Assembly: GCA_025266875.1 (NCBI GenBank)
Contig: JALLLT010000032.1
Span: forward strand, 372,001-436,000
DNA length: 64,000 bases
Reading direction: 5' to 3'
Origin: Fennellomyces sp. T-0311
Taxonomy: Eukaryota > Mucoromycota > Mucoromycetes > Mucorales > Lichtheimiaceae
Made by a program: the position numbers and the translations under genes
The notes under the pieces: generated by a model
The model's input: the letters and a program-made list of their open reading frames with translations, nothing else
Told to the model about the DNA's origin: nothing
Database searches by the model: none
Shown here: positions 13,208 to 23,743 of the stretch, piece after piece
Layout: each line of letters begins with the position of its first letter
How positions within the stretch are numbered: the first letter of the stretch is position 1

Positions 13208-13230
13208 CTCTCTCTCTCTCTCTCTCTCTC
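13208..13230. repeat. (CT)n microsatellite upstream of the oxidase gene
   Basis: Uninterrupted CT dinucleotide run of 23 nt, about 75 nt upstream of the oxidase start codon, so it reads (GA)n in the gene's orientation. It may be a promoter GA tract; no other evidence. Confidence 0.8.
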
Positions 13231-13335
13231 GTTGTCGCGGGGATTTTTTACCATCTCCGTGAGCTTCCGATCAAAAGTCAAAAACTTCCCTTGATCATTT
13301 CATATATATATATAGGCATGCTCTTATCAACCGCG

Positions 13336-13385
13336 CCCCTTATATACAGAAGCTTCCCTTATATACAAAAACTTCCCTTATATAC
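13336..13385 (+). repeat. Three spaced copies of CCCTTATATAC upstream of the oxidase gene
   Basis: The word CCCTTATATAC recurs three times with 19-nt spacing (copies ending at 13347, 13366 and 13385); the last two copies share the longer CTTCCCTTATATAC. A related CTTCCCTTGATC lies just upstream, at about 13290. Each copy contains a TATATA core. It could be a short tandem repeat or a repeated promoter element. Confidence 0.6.
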
Positions 13386-13464
13386 GTCTTGCTTGGCGTT
13401 TCCATCCAAAGTTAACCCGACAGACATTTCTCACACCATAACAATGTACCCCGCAAATCAAATC

Positions 13465-13763
13465 TTAATCAAGGTTAAGCCGGTTCTGGGCGATATGACG
13501 TTCTTGATCGGTGTACCTGCTGTATCACCACACAAAGCGCACTGACTAATTATGTACCTGAAATTCATGAACGTGTACTCCAATCGCTGGGAACCAATGG
13601 CTTCGTGACAATAGACCTTTTTGGGACGCCAAAGCCAACTTGGCACACCCGGCGGATAACTTGAAACAAGCATTTCCGTATCGGCCTTTTCGGGGAACAT
13701 AACTTTATGCTTGGACCATCCACGCCTTTTACCCGGAGATTCAAATGCATTTTCTACATCGAT
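13465..13763 (-). pseudogene. Unrecognised two-exon coding fragment
   Basis: On the minus strand an open frame 13763..13558 can be joined through a 41-nt gtacat...cag intron to 13516..13465, ending in TAA. It reads KRRGWSKHKVMFPEKAD, then VPSWLWRPKKVYCHEAIGSQ, then RLEYTFMNFRYTDQERH. Composition is protein-like, but there is no ATG before residue 18 and I recognise no family. Likely the 3' end of a decayed or relocated gene; an ATG-initiated small protein from MFPEKAD is the alternative. Confidence 0.3.
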
Positions 13764-13769
13764 TTAGAC

Positions 13770-16700
13770 TGGTGCAGCTGAAAAATCATTCCATCGTCTT
13801 CGTTCACAAAAGAGATTGAAATGGCATGACTTTTGGCAATTTTTGCTGACTACGATTGTTACGTAGATCACTCGATAAATTTTTTAACCGATGCATTGAC
13901 CCTTCTTTACCGAAACTTATTCCGAGAAACTTGGTCTTGTCATACCATTTTCCAAGGGAGTGGGCATACATTGCATTATGCATTAAAGTATCACCAAAAA
14001 AAACGAAAATGGATATCAATGACTAATAACTACGTACGTTCTTTTTTTTTCCATCGAGAAACAAATAGATTGGAATATGTACGTATGGTTTCAATGGCTG
14101 CCAACCAATACGCCCGTATGGGTACACAACTTTAAAGCAACTGACCCATGACTCTTTCCTCTCAAAACCAAGATTCGGTCTTATGCGGGTACCTTGAAAT
14201 GATAAGGTTATGATGGGGTCAGCCTGGTATATATGTGTAACATCCTGCATCCTTTTCTAATGAAAGAAATTTCTAATTTGGCGCTGACCTTATTTAAAGT
14301 TTTAGCGACAAGAGAGGCGTTCGGCTTGATGGACTTGGGATTCGCAGCATGGGCCATTGCTCCATTAAGCTTGGCTTTTCCCATACCGCCACAACCTTCT
14401 TCCGTAGCGAGAAGAATTCACTTTTCACTACTGATCTCACACTATATTTAAGTCGTAATCCTTTTGAAAAATGCGTGGGTCAAATCTTCTCAAAGTGACA
14501 TCCAAGATACGCAGCGTACAGCAGAATCTTTCAGTATACATGTAAGCTACTTATTTACATGATTCTCGTGATATTATCTTTTCTTTGCGTATCGTCCGAT
14601 TCATCGTTTTCCCAGAAACCGTTATCATTATGCAAAATGACGATTCTAAACACCACGTCTCATATTCAATTGCGTTATGCAGCAATTCGATTAGTGATTT
14701 TATATGAAGAGGTAAAGGTTCTTAAGCCACACTTCTTTACTCATACATTCGGACCTTGATAAACAAATACCAACGCTAATGTAAGGGCCATTACCCAAGC
14801 TTTTAACGCTACGTTTTGGGATGTAAAACGTATCGCTTCAGTTGATTCTATGCAGTGCCACGGGTAAACAGTATCTTGACCAGCCATAATTTTGCTCAAA
14901 TGGTATAGATTTATAATCTACGTACGTATGGAATGTACTGTCTTGTCTCAGAGGACGAATTCCTGATGCAGGGCAAACATACACCCGGTGAAATATTGAG
15001 CAAGTATCGTGAACCTTGATGATGTTTACGCAACCGTTTTAGTTTGGGAATATTGTTACAGTATAGCTAGTAGTAAACTTTAATCATGGATTTTCTCGTG
15101 GATTAGTTTCCAAATATCCGGTACGAGCATATGTATTTGTCCAACTTTTTGAGCGTGTGTAGCTACTATCATATGCTAATGATAAAACAAGCAGTTGGTT
15201 ACATATACTGATAGCGTTATCGTTATCTAACGATTTTCTCATCACGATGCATCTGATCTATCAAGATCTATGTCGCTTGAAGAGCAGGACAGCGGCAAAT
15301 AAAATGATCTACAATGCGTCTTGTGCTTTTCATGGCCCTTAGCAATTGGTCGTTATGTGCAAGCAAGCGCAAGTACTTCAATGATGATGGTCTTCAAAGT
15401 CGGAGGTAAATGTCGATAAATGTTACAAAAAGATTATATCAAGTGCATCAAGATGGAACGTTTGAGCGAGTACAAGAAAATGTGGTATAGATATCAAATT
15501 ATTAATCATTGGCAGGGGGGGGGCAATGGATTCAGAGATCGCGCTTTTTCAGAGTTGGTTTCGCGTTTTTTTTTGGCGGTTCGGATTTAGGTATGCAGCG
15601 CGTCCAACAAATCCTTATGGTCATTTTCAAAACACTGCTGTTCTGGACTTCCTTCACCTTTCTGTGAGGCCACTTCTAACCGACTCTAAATTATCCTTCG
15701 TGATGCAATTGGACACTGGTTTTTGCAGCACTCAGCTTCATAACAGCCTCGATTTCTGTAGCGTCTTGGGAGATCTTGCCACTGCGTTTTTCTAAGTAAT
15801 GTGTTTCACTTTTGCACAACTTTTTTTTGCAACAGAATGTTGGGATATCCACTGTCAAGAAAGGTAATGCTTGACTGTAAGTTCCAGTTAGTGGAATTAT
15901 TAGCTATGGTTATCTCCAATAAAATGTGCCATATCTTAATGTTCAAGGCAAGTTTCAAGATAAAAAATAGATTGTGGAATATCCGCTCCTTGTCTGTTGC
16001 TACTTTATATTTTTGGTCCCTGATAATCACACCATGTATAGCCAGCTGATGAGTCCGCGATAGCAGATTGAGACACTACTTGACTTTCTTTTCGATTAAT
16101 GTGTTCAGCCATGGCATTGGAAGCTTTGTCACTTCTACAAGATGTGATACAAAACTAAAAAGAAAAAGACACTTTTGAAAACGAGCGATACTGTTGGAGG
16201 TTGACTGAGATGGAGCTGGCAATGGCATAGTGACTAATCCAGATTAATATAACTCATTGCTGAAGATGATTATAGATGGCAAAGTATAATGCTATACTTT
16301 TGGGACAACGAAATGAATGTGCGCGATAGGACAAAGTAAGTCAGTGTCAAGAGGCAGAACCTGCTGTTACTGTTATAGCATTCCATTATTCCCGGCCACT
16401 TGCTTTGTATAACATAAGCGACCTCAGTCATCAAACGTGCTTTGACACATTTAACCTATTCCTCAGTAACAAACCATTGGTTTCCTTGACTTGCTATTAT
16501 ATCATTTTTTTAATGAGCTTATGACCTAAGCCTCGGGCCGCAAAGGCTATATTCGGGCGAGCGCCCATGACCAAAGCCCATCCAAAGTGCTTATGTTATC
16601 ATACTCCAGCAATTGCATTTGTAAAACCCTCTTTCACCTAGTTCCCTTAGAGATCATGAAAAAATAATGGACGACCCTAAGCGGAAGGTGCGATAATGAT

Positions 16701-17270
16701 TCATGGCTTTAGTTAATGCCACTTTCTTGACGTTACTGCTTTCGATGATAGCTCTTATCGCTCAAGTGAAAAATAATTAACGCATCATGCAACACTTTTT
16801 AAGGTGGGTAAGGATTATCGTACGAACTGGTACATAGGAAGTTAAACCCCGAAGATTCTTTGCTCAATTCCTGAATTACTACGCTGTAACAAAGATTCCC
16901 TTGTGCCATCACTTGCTCTGCACTTCCACCTTCGGTTTTCTTATACGATTTGTTCTACATATTACTCAATACCTTGGCTAATTATCTGCATAATTTACCA
17001 CACATATTACTAGACCGTTTCCCTTTTCTTTCATAGGTTTGGCCACTGACGACATTTCTATATGATGTGATTATTGCCTCCCAAAAAGAACCATTAAAGG
17101 CCCGGGTTTTTAATTACCTATAGGGTCGTATCAAGAGTATGTATTTAAACATATATTCTGCTTTTTTTGGTCGTCAAACTCGGTATGCGTCTTTAGGATT
17201 ACTGACAACATAGCAAAAGTATAAATCCAAGTTCTATCCCTTGCTTCTCGTTTCCCTTTTACTCCATTCT
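13770..17270. other. Gene-poor AT-rich interval
   Basis: About 3.5 kb without a recognisable gene. It contains a G9 run at 15518-15526, an ORF of 89 codons at 15526..15795 with no motif, and a small GC-rich patch near 16540-16590 including the perfect hairpin-like word GGGCGAGCGCCC. A TATAAATCC lies at 17219-17227, about 55 nt upstream of the next gene's ATG and suited as its TATA box. I see no RNA gene. Confidence 0.4.
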
Positions 17271-17279
17271 CTCAACTCA

Positions 17280-18041
17280 ATGGACAGCAATAGCAATATA
17301 TCAGCGAGTTACCCTGGAGTGAAACAAATCGGGCAGATTGAAAAGTTTCGCTTATATTCTTCAAGGATTAATTTGTGCAATACTCTTACATTTGCGTTCG
17401 ACGATGATGATATCGACCCAGCCATAGCGATCAAAGCTTTTGATAGTTATTTTTCCCACTCTTTGTTGCAAGCCTTTCGAAGAAAACAAGACCATGGTAG
17501 CAAGCCGGTTGTCATTGATGCCATTTTTTCAGACAAAGCTGAACGAGACATGCTACTAAAGGAGCAAAAGATAGCCATGCATAATGAAAGTTTCGAATTG
17601 ATTCAAGCCAAGGTCTATAGCCCAATCAATGCGAATTCATGCTACTTTACCTATGCCCTTCGTGGTTTACCACTGGACTCACCTGGCAATGCCCTCTCTA
17701 TTATCAGAGATGGATTTATTAACAGCATTATTATCAAAATTCCACCGAGTTATGTTCAAAGACATATAATGAGTAATTCCATGATTGAAATCCTACTCAA
17801 TAATACAACAACAGTGCAGCCTGCCTCGTGCTCCTACGACGGATGCGCATGCATTATAGCTAGGAAGTTAACTACCGGTACCTCATATTTAGTAGAAAAC
17901 TGTCAAGACTTCACGTTAAATATCTATGGAAACTACTTCACTGCGAAGTATACATCGAAGCATTATTTGTATTGCGAAAATTGTAAAAGTCTTGATCTTC
18001 ACGAAGCAGCCCAATGTCCTTTTGCTGAAAATAAAGCGTGA
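17280..18041 (+). CDS. Orphan zinc-knuckle protein, gag/ORF1-like
   Basis: Single-exon ORF of 253 aa from ATG 17280; the upstream 13 in-frame codons to 17241 begin with a non-ATG codon and are ignored. A TATA-like TATAAATCC sits about 55 nt upstream. The C-terminal half ends in YLYCENCKSLDLHEAAQCP, a C-x2-C-x5-H-x4-C pattern close to a nucleic-acid-binding zinc knuckle. Two further cysteines (CSYDGCAC) occur earlier. The order of an acidic N-terminus, a mixed alpha/beta middle (YFTYALRGLPLDSPGNAL) and a terminal knuckle resembles ORF1/gag proteins of non-LTR retroelements, but no reverse transcriptase follows. It may be a leftover or domesticated retroelement gene. Function not assigned. Confidence 0.6.
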   Translation: MDSNSNISASYPGVKQIGQIEKFRLYSSRINLCNTLTFAFDDDDIDPAIAIKAFDSYFSHSLLQAFRRKQDHGSKPVVIDAIFSDKAERDMLLKEQKIAMHNESFELIQAKVYSPINANSCYFTYALRGLPLDSPGNALSIIRDGFINSIIIKIPPSYVQRHIMSNSMIEILLNNTTTVQPASCSYDGCACIIARKLTTGTSYLVENCQDFTLNIYGNYFTAKYTSKHYLYCENCKSLDLHEAAQCPFAENKA

Positions 18042-18616
18042 GCATAGGAACCAATTCTTTAGAATTAACAATCCCTCTTTCTATTAATGAAACGCATCAT
18101 TGAGTGTAAAGATGTGTCAATATTGTATGAGATACATGTATTCCAGAATAGCTGTCAACTTTTCTTTACCGGCAATGTTGTCAATTGCTTCCATAACGAC
18201 GAATACAGGCAGCTTCAAGGCAAGTGAAAAACTTGATTAAATGTAGTGGGTCAAATTTGGTATAACAGTGTTAACCGCTGCGTATATGTAATTGGACGAC
18301 ACGCTTAGATTATCTCCATGTTTCTTCCACTCCTCTCATACAATGCCATTTTAAGAAAGTATATCCCGGTATAACAAACGTTGGTATAATGGATCCGATG
18401 GTTGTCCGGTGCATGGCAGGTCAATTTCAATTTTATGTGTTGATGAAACTTTTGATTGTCGTGGGACAATGATAACGTTTGGTGATAGTACGGTACGCCG
18501 TCAAGACAAAAGGCAGGTCAGGAAGTCAGGAAGTCTTGCATTGAGATATTTATATACGTAAAAAGAAGGAAGAGCTAAGTGTTTTGTACTTACCTATGTG
18601 ACTAATAGGGCAATAT
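18042..18616. other. Intergenic, left flank of the CACTA element
   Basis: AT-rich 575 bp with no gene. The last bases (..GGGCAATAT) are the insertion flank of the transposon that begins at 18617. Confidence 0.4.
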
Positions 18617-18664
18617 CACTATGGGAAAGAAACTTGTTTAATCTTGTTGGATCTTGTTAAAACT
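18617..18664 (+). repeat. Left terminal inverted repeat of CACTA element
   Basis: Begins CACTATGGGAAAGAAACTTG and ends GGATCTTGTTAAAACT. It mirrors 23694..23743 with few mismatches and one small gap. The repeat itself contains ACTTGTT and ATCTTGTT words that recur, in both orientations, in the next 120 bp (to about 18780), like the subterminal binding sites of CACTA elements. Confidence 0.85.
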
Positions 18665-18858
18665 TCAAAATTACTCAACAAGATTGTTCAAACTTGTCTA
18701 ATCTTGTTATTTTATTTTATTTAAAAATGTAGGTGATCAAACTTGTTCATTCTTGGTTCGATCGTGTTCAATCGAGTTACATACAAATAAGCCGGATAAA
18801 GTAATCTTTAATGATGGAAAATAAAAATGATACGTAACAACTTATTTATACTACCATT

Positions 18859-21800
18859 TTACAATGACTCATGACTATCACATAGTTTCATATTGTCGAG
18901 GTCCATACCTGGGTAGATATAGTAGTAATTACCGGGATAAAGTGATGATTCTATCAAACCAGCAAAACCCTCTATATTCTCTACTTCGGTTACGTATCTC
19001 CTGGATCCGTGAAGAGCGTTACCATACGCAGCACCAACACTGTTTTGACGAACATTCTCAATAACTTTGAGTAAGCATAGCATCCTTTTCGAATCTAAAA
19101 TGTATAAAAAGGCAATGAGCTTTACCGAAACGTCAATGATAATCAATACATACCTTGATACGAATGGGTAAAAAACAACACGATCTCGCAAAAAATCCTT
19201 CGCTTTACATTAATTGGTGCAGCTGTAATATCTTGTGCATTAATATCCACCGGTATCATCGCAGTAACAAAGTACGGCATTTTCTTCGTGCGGTTGTTAG
19301 GAAATCCCAGACAGTCATACTCATTACCATCTTTATACAGCTTTGGTGCCACTTCTTGTAGTACTGGATCAATGTCTGTCACTTCTGTACCTGTTGCCCG
19401 TGACCAATATTTCTTGATGTAGTACTGCAAATTGTAATCTTGTCGATACAATTCTACCGGCTGGTTTCTTCCTATAGAGCCCCAAAATTCCGGATCATTT
19501 TCACCGTCACCAAGAGAAAAAACTTCGATATTTCTTCTCGTGTCACTACTGGTTGCCGATAATCGCTTTTGATGTCGTAAAGCAGCAATTTTGAGAAGCG
19601 CATTCGATGAATTCGCCCCAGGAGATACTCGTGACTTGATATATCCTTTTATTTCTCCTAAAACTCATCACATAAGTACCAGATAAATCGAATAAAACTT
19701 TCACTAGATATTACAATCATACCTACTGCCCTCTCCATGCTCCTAGCACTGTACGACCGCGGGGGCCCAAGAGTTTCCACAACCTGTGGTAGATGCCGCA
19801 AATAGTGCATATTGATCGTATACAGATTATGTGGGATATGATCGTACATGAATATGTGCCATTCATTGACATAACTATGTAAAGAATGGTTTTTAGTAGT
19901 TGCTAAGGATTACCAGGCCTTTTACCTTTGCAGCCGTTCCAAGTCAGAAGGAAATTCACTGTCTCCTTCATGTTCAGGTGGACATGGCATATACGATATC
20001 TCCCACTTTAATGCGATAGAACATGCTTTGACCAAACTTCCAAGCTCTTCCAAGAACCTGCATCCATTTGCTTCCAACCATTCATGCACAACTGTAGGAA
20101 CCGCATATAATAGGAAATCGATAAAATCTACACCACGCGAGCTCTTTGATCGTGCAAATATATCTACAGTATAGTTAATACGAGGAAAGAAATTTGTTAA
20201 GAGAAACATATGAGCTTAATACCACCCAAATCGCCGTCAAGGCCTAGTGGAAGCATCGTATGCGATGCCTTCAAAGCCTTTCCAATATATTGCTGTTGGC
20301 GTGTCGACAGCACAAATGGCGAATCCGCGTTGACATACTGTCCTTTTAGCATAGACAATATCTGGCGTGCAACATTTTGGCCAATAAGGTGAAGTTCGTC
20401 CATTCCATAAAAAAATGGTGAATGATGGGTTGGGAGTTCTGTAAAAGGGTTGCCGCTCCGAATCCCAAAGTCCTATCATATGTGAATTACCTTGTATATA
20501 TCAATAAAAAGATTATGACATTACAGAAAGTTGCCCTGTGAAATCGTCGTCTGTACGCTGTTCATCCAGGTCGTCTCGATCGCCTGGAAAGTACTGTCCA
20601 TTGCCGCCTCCATGAGGACTGAGTAGTGAAGAAGATCCAATCCGGCATGATCTACAACCATAATGGGAGCCGTGGCCAGAATGATGGATTAAGTCTGCAA
20701 CTCCTGGTATATCTCCCGACGCGAGAAGTAGATGTGCATGCATGTGCATATCTGCTTCACCATCGACCCGTAATATCACACCTTTTGTTGAGAGCAACTT
20801 TACTTCTTCGAGCAATGGTTCCAAGAACGAGTAAATATCCTCCGGTTTTGAAGGACCCGGAATGACTGCCACCTGAAGCATATTATCTAACTTATAACTA
20901 AGTAGGCCAGTCAGTAAATTGCGAGTACAAAATTTATGAGAATTAAACTTTACCGCTGTTCCTTTGGTAAGTTGAGCACAACAAGATGGATTATTGTCAT
21001 CGTAACAGAGTTTCGTCCATACTTGAAAGGCGAAAATCCGTCAACATACAGAGCCAGCGCGACATCGAATTCATTTTCGAATAAATAGGCTTGGTCAGCA
21101 TAAGCATAGCCATCGAAAATATCTGCAAGTGTGTTTGGGTGATTGCGCTCGTACGTCTCACGAAACATATCACGATAATGAGGCGTGGCTAACATGGATC
21201 CGAGAAGTTCTGACAACGGTAGATAGCGCATGCGTGCAAATGGACGCTCAGGGTTACTGTCCTTGAAGCGTGGTAGGAAACAGTGAAAACATTCCATCTG
21301 GTTTTCGTCGTTGAAAAGCATACATCCTTTTCTACAGACATCATACATTCGGCTGTTTACGGGAAATGCTTCTGTCAAACGCTTAGTCGCCACATGCACA
21401 CTGTCCAAAGGCTCCGGCTCTTTAATGAAAACGGAAGAATTATGAGCAATATTGCTTAGACCTTCAAGGTAACACTTACGACCATTGTTGCTTTGTTTCC
21501 AGTCGTTGCAAAACGATATTATTTCTTCGTGCGTTGAACGTGAAACTTTCCCTTTTTGGACAATGCTAGTTAACCGAATATTCCAGTAGTCTCGGTTACT
21601 AGGAGGCAGTTGATCGCTCATATCAATGACCTTTAGTTCATTTTCACTTTGGATTCGGTTGGGTGCAGCTTGTTCACCAACATCAGCGTCATTGTACCAT
21701 TCGAAGTATGCCTCCTCAAGAAGTTCTTCATCGTCGTTGTACACTAGGGCGGGCACAAAGGGTGTATCGTGATTTCCATAGTCAAATTCAAAAAAATCAT

Positions 21801-22059
21801 CAGCAGAGGGGGTTGACAGGCGTTGGCCAGTGGTAATAATATCATAAACACGATAGCCATGAGAAACGGCGCCGTGAACTTGAACACTGCTGGGTACGGC
21901 TATGTCGCGTACTCGGTGCTCTTCCGCAGCCTGTTCATGTCGCGAATCGCCTACTGATTCGTTATCGCTGGGTTGATCTCGGCTGTAAGCGATGCAAAAC
22001 TTTCTGTGTTTCGAGATGGCACCTGCTATATTGCGATGACATATACCGCACAAGGTCAT
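18859..22059 (-). CDS. CACTA transposase, tnp2 family
   Basis: Cut-and-paste transposase of the CACTA element. Minus-strand exons: 22059..20954, 20897..20525, 20472..20223, 20163..19926, 19874..19723, 19657..19154, 19094..18859; 952 aa, all junctions GT-AG with consistent phases. An N-terminal C-x2-C-x10-H-x3-C zinc finger (CGIC...HRKFC, residues 4-22) is followed by an acidic region. The tnp2 core spans the first exon boundaries: ALYVDGFSPFKYGRNSVTM, LNLPKEQRYKLDNMLQVAVI, PGPSKPEDIYSFLEPLLEEV, GDIPGVADLIHHSGHGSHYG with CRSC, then FFYGMDELHLIGQNVARQIL and YTINMHYLRHLPQVVETLGP. These are the conserved blocks of the family in order. The intron 3 donor is chosen between two adjacent GTs. Divergently transcribed from its companion gene. 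Confidence 0.88.
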
Positions 22060-22161
22060 GGTGTGTATAGTGTAAAGCTGCTTTTGAACGCGACCCGTGT
22101 GGTATTAAATTTTCAAGAAAAAAAAAGTAAAGTCCCTCCTGTTCTTCAGCAACACTTTTTA
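22060..22161. promoter_or_regulatory. Shared divergent promoter inside the CACTA element
   Basis: Only 102 bp separate the start codons of the two transposon genes, which point away from each other, so transcription of both must start here or within overlapping leaders. No clear TATA box is visible on either strand, though TATAGTGTA occurs at about 22067. Confidence 0.5.
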
Positions 22162-23155
22162 ATGAACAACCCACAAGATCCCAACACCCAAGAATTTGAC
22201 GAGACTAATTCCACTGATTCGCAGCGGATGCTCACTGAAGCCACAGGTCAACGAATCCTACAAAGGTTGGACGAAATTGCTTCTTTGCTTACGAACAGAG
22301 GTCCGCTTCAATCTGCTGCGCAGCCGCGCGATGTCAATCAAGACCAGCAGCATTCTAGTACTCCAGGTTCACAAGCTTCAGGAGGAGCATCAAACCAAGA
22401 ACCACGACGTTGCAAGAAGCCTCGTGTTCGAATTGATGAGAACACCGAAAGGGTCATCGACGTTAGGAATCATCACATTGATAATGCACTGCAGAATTTT
22501 TTTCAGGTGCCCGAAGAAGATATCGTGGCGACCCGAAACGATTTGACTATTCATTTAATGCGTGTAGTGCGCTCTTATATTGAAGAACGCTTAGACGAAC
22601 GCCGGATGTCGTCAACTACCACCTTTTGGCGTAACATACCAGATTCTATTTCAGTTCGAGCAATTCAGCGATTTGAACAGCAAGCCGAAAGTGTTCTTAA
22701 TCTTCGTCTTACTGACTGCGAAGGCTCGTGGATCGCTCAACATTGTCTTCATTCAGGATGGAACAATCATAGATCGCCTGAACAACAAGATAACGAAGCA
22801 GCCCATGAAGACCAGAGACAACAACGACAACGATTTCACCTGTCGCCCTCGCCTCCTGCTCGGGAACCAAGAAGGTAAATACAGTTAGTACCACATAGTT
22901 TAAAATGATAATTTGAGCAATTAATTATTGTTAAGTAGCATTGACATGTTCCATGGAGAAGGCTCAAGCACAGACCAATCTGGACACCATGGTCAACGTA
23001 GCAGTGGTCGTGGTCGTGGTCGTGGTCGTGGACGTGGACGCGGTCGTGGACGCGGTCGTGGTCTTGGCGAAACGAACAATCCCGATGTCGACGAAGAGTC
23101 AACAGGAACTGATTTCCCAAGTACTAATGAAGGCGGTATAAGAGGACGGGGACGA

Positions 23156-23211
<56 letters not shown>

Positions 23212-23371
23212 ACGCGGAGGAAGTGGTGAGGAAGAGCAAGCCAATGCAGCAAGCGTTTCGAATCAAAACGATAGCAGCAATTCCAACTTGCATCCTGCTC
23301 CAACTGAATCAGCGGATTCTGGGACCACACGCACCATACGCACCACACGCAAGGGACAAAAAAGGCAGTGA
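22162..23371 (+). CDS. RG-repeat companion protein of the CACTA element
   Basis: Exons 22162..22874 and 22939..23371 join in frame (EPR|SIDMFHGEG) across a 64-nt GTAAAT...TAG intron; 381 aa. Residues 1-240 are hydrophilic with a central predicted-helical part (NALQNFFQVPEEDIVATRND, LTIHLMRVVRSYIEERLDER). The C-terminal third carries two arrays of Arg-Gly dipeptides, encoded by GGTCGT hexamers at about 23005-23060 and 23140-23215, and ends basic (TRTIRTTRKGQKRQ). Such RGG-like tracts bind nucleic acids. By position it is the analogue of the second protein (TnpA-like) of plant CACTA elements, which binds subterminal repeats; this is inference from layout, not homology. Upstream in-frame codons to 21973 overlap the transposase start and are not used. 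Confidence 0.75.
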
Positions 23372-23693
23372 TAAGGCATGTATCCCTTCATTTATCACTA
23401 ACAGTATAACGTAAACCACTTTTCTTATCGTAATAGCACCTTCCAGCTGTTACTCTTTTAGTATTTCATTAAAATGTATCCTAATAAGCACGATCTTCAT
23501 CCTAGTTATTATTATATCAATGGTATAAAGTAGAGCGCAGAATTATTATATCGTAATATTACTAGTAAAAGAGCAGGAAAGAGCATTTACGTATTTTATA
23601 TATATAACTTGTTCAGACTTTTGGAGACTTGTTCAATCTTGTTCAATCTAGTCCTTGTTATTCACTTAATAAAAAACCAGATTCAACAAGATC

Positions 23694-23743
23694 AGTTTTA
23701 ACAAGATCCAATAAGATTCAACAAGTTAGGTTTTCCCACAGTG
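23694..23743 (-). repeat. Right terminal inverted repeat of CACTA element
   Basis: Read on the minus strand it begins CACTGTGGGAAAACCTAACT and reaches the same GGATCTTGTTAAAACT as the left end. Adjacent 23608..23693 holds more ACTTGTT/ATCTTGTT words in both orientations, matching the left subterminal region. Confidence 0.85.

Larger units (their letters stand above)
18617..23743. mobile_element. Apparently intact CACTA (CMC/EnSpm-type, tnp2) DNA transposon
   Basis: A 5127-bp element. The left end starts CACTATGGGAAA and the right end, read inward on the opposite strand, starts CACTGTGGGAAAA; the two remain alignable for about 48-50 bp, up to the shared GGATCTTGTTAAAACT. CACTA termini and a tnp2 transposase define the superfamily. 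The expected 3-bp target duplication is imperfect (TAT left, AAT right). Inside lie a full seven-exon tnp2 transposase gene on the minus strand and a divergent two-exon gene for an RG-rich protein on the plus strand, started from a shared 102-bp region. No internal stop or frameshift was found in either gene, so the copy looks recent and potentially autonomous. Confidence 0.88.

Noticed and set aside
15526..15795. 89-codon ORF
   Set aside because: Starts at the G9 run, has no motif, and composition is typical of random AT-rich sequence.
18614..18616. Perfect target-site duplication of the CACTA element
   Set aside because: Left TAT and right AAT share only two of three bases, so a perfect duplication cannot be claimed.
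22993..23348. Long antisense ORFs over the RG-repeat region (poly-Pro-Arg, poly-Thr, His-Asp repeats)
   Set aside because: They arise from reading the GGTCGT hexamer repeat in other frames; the plus-strand RG frame alone joins to a convincing upstream exon.
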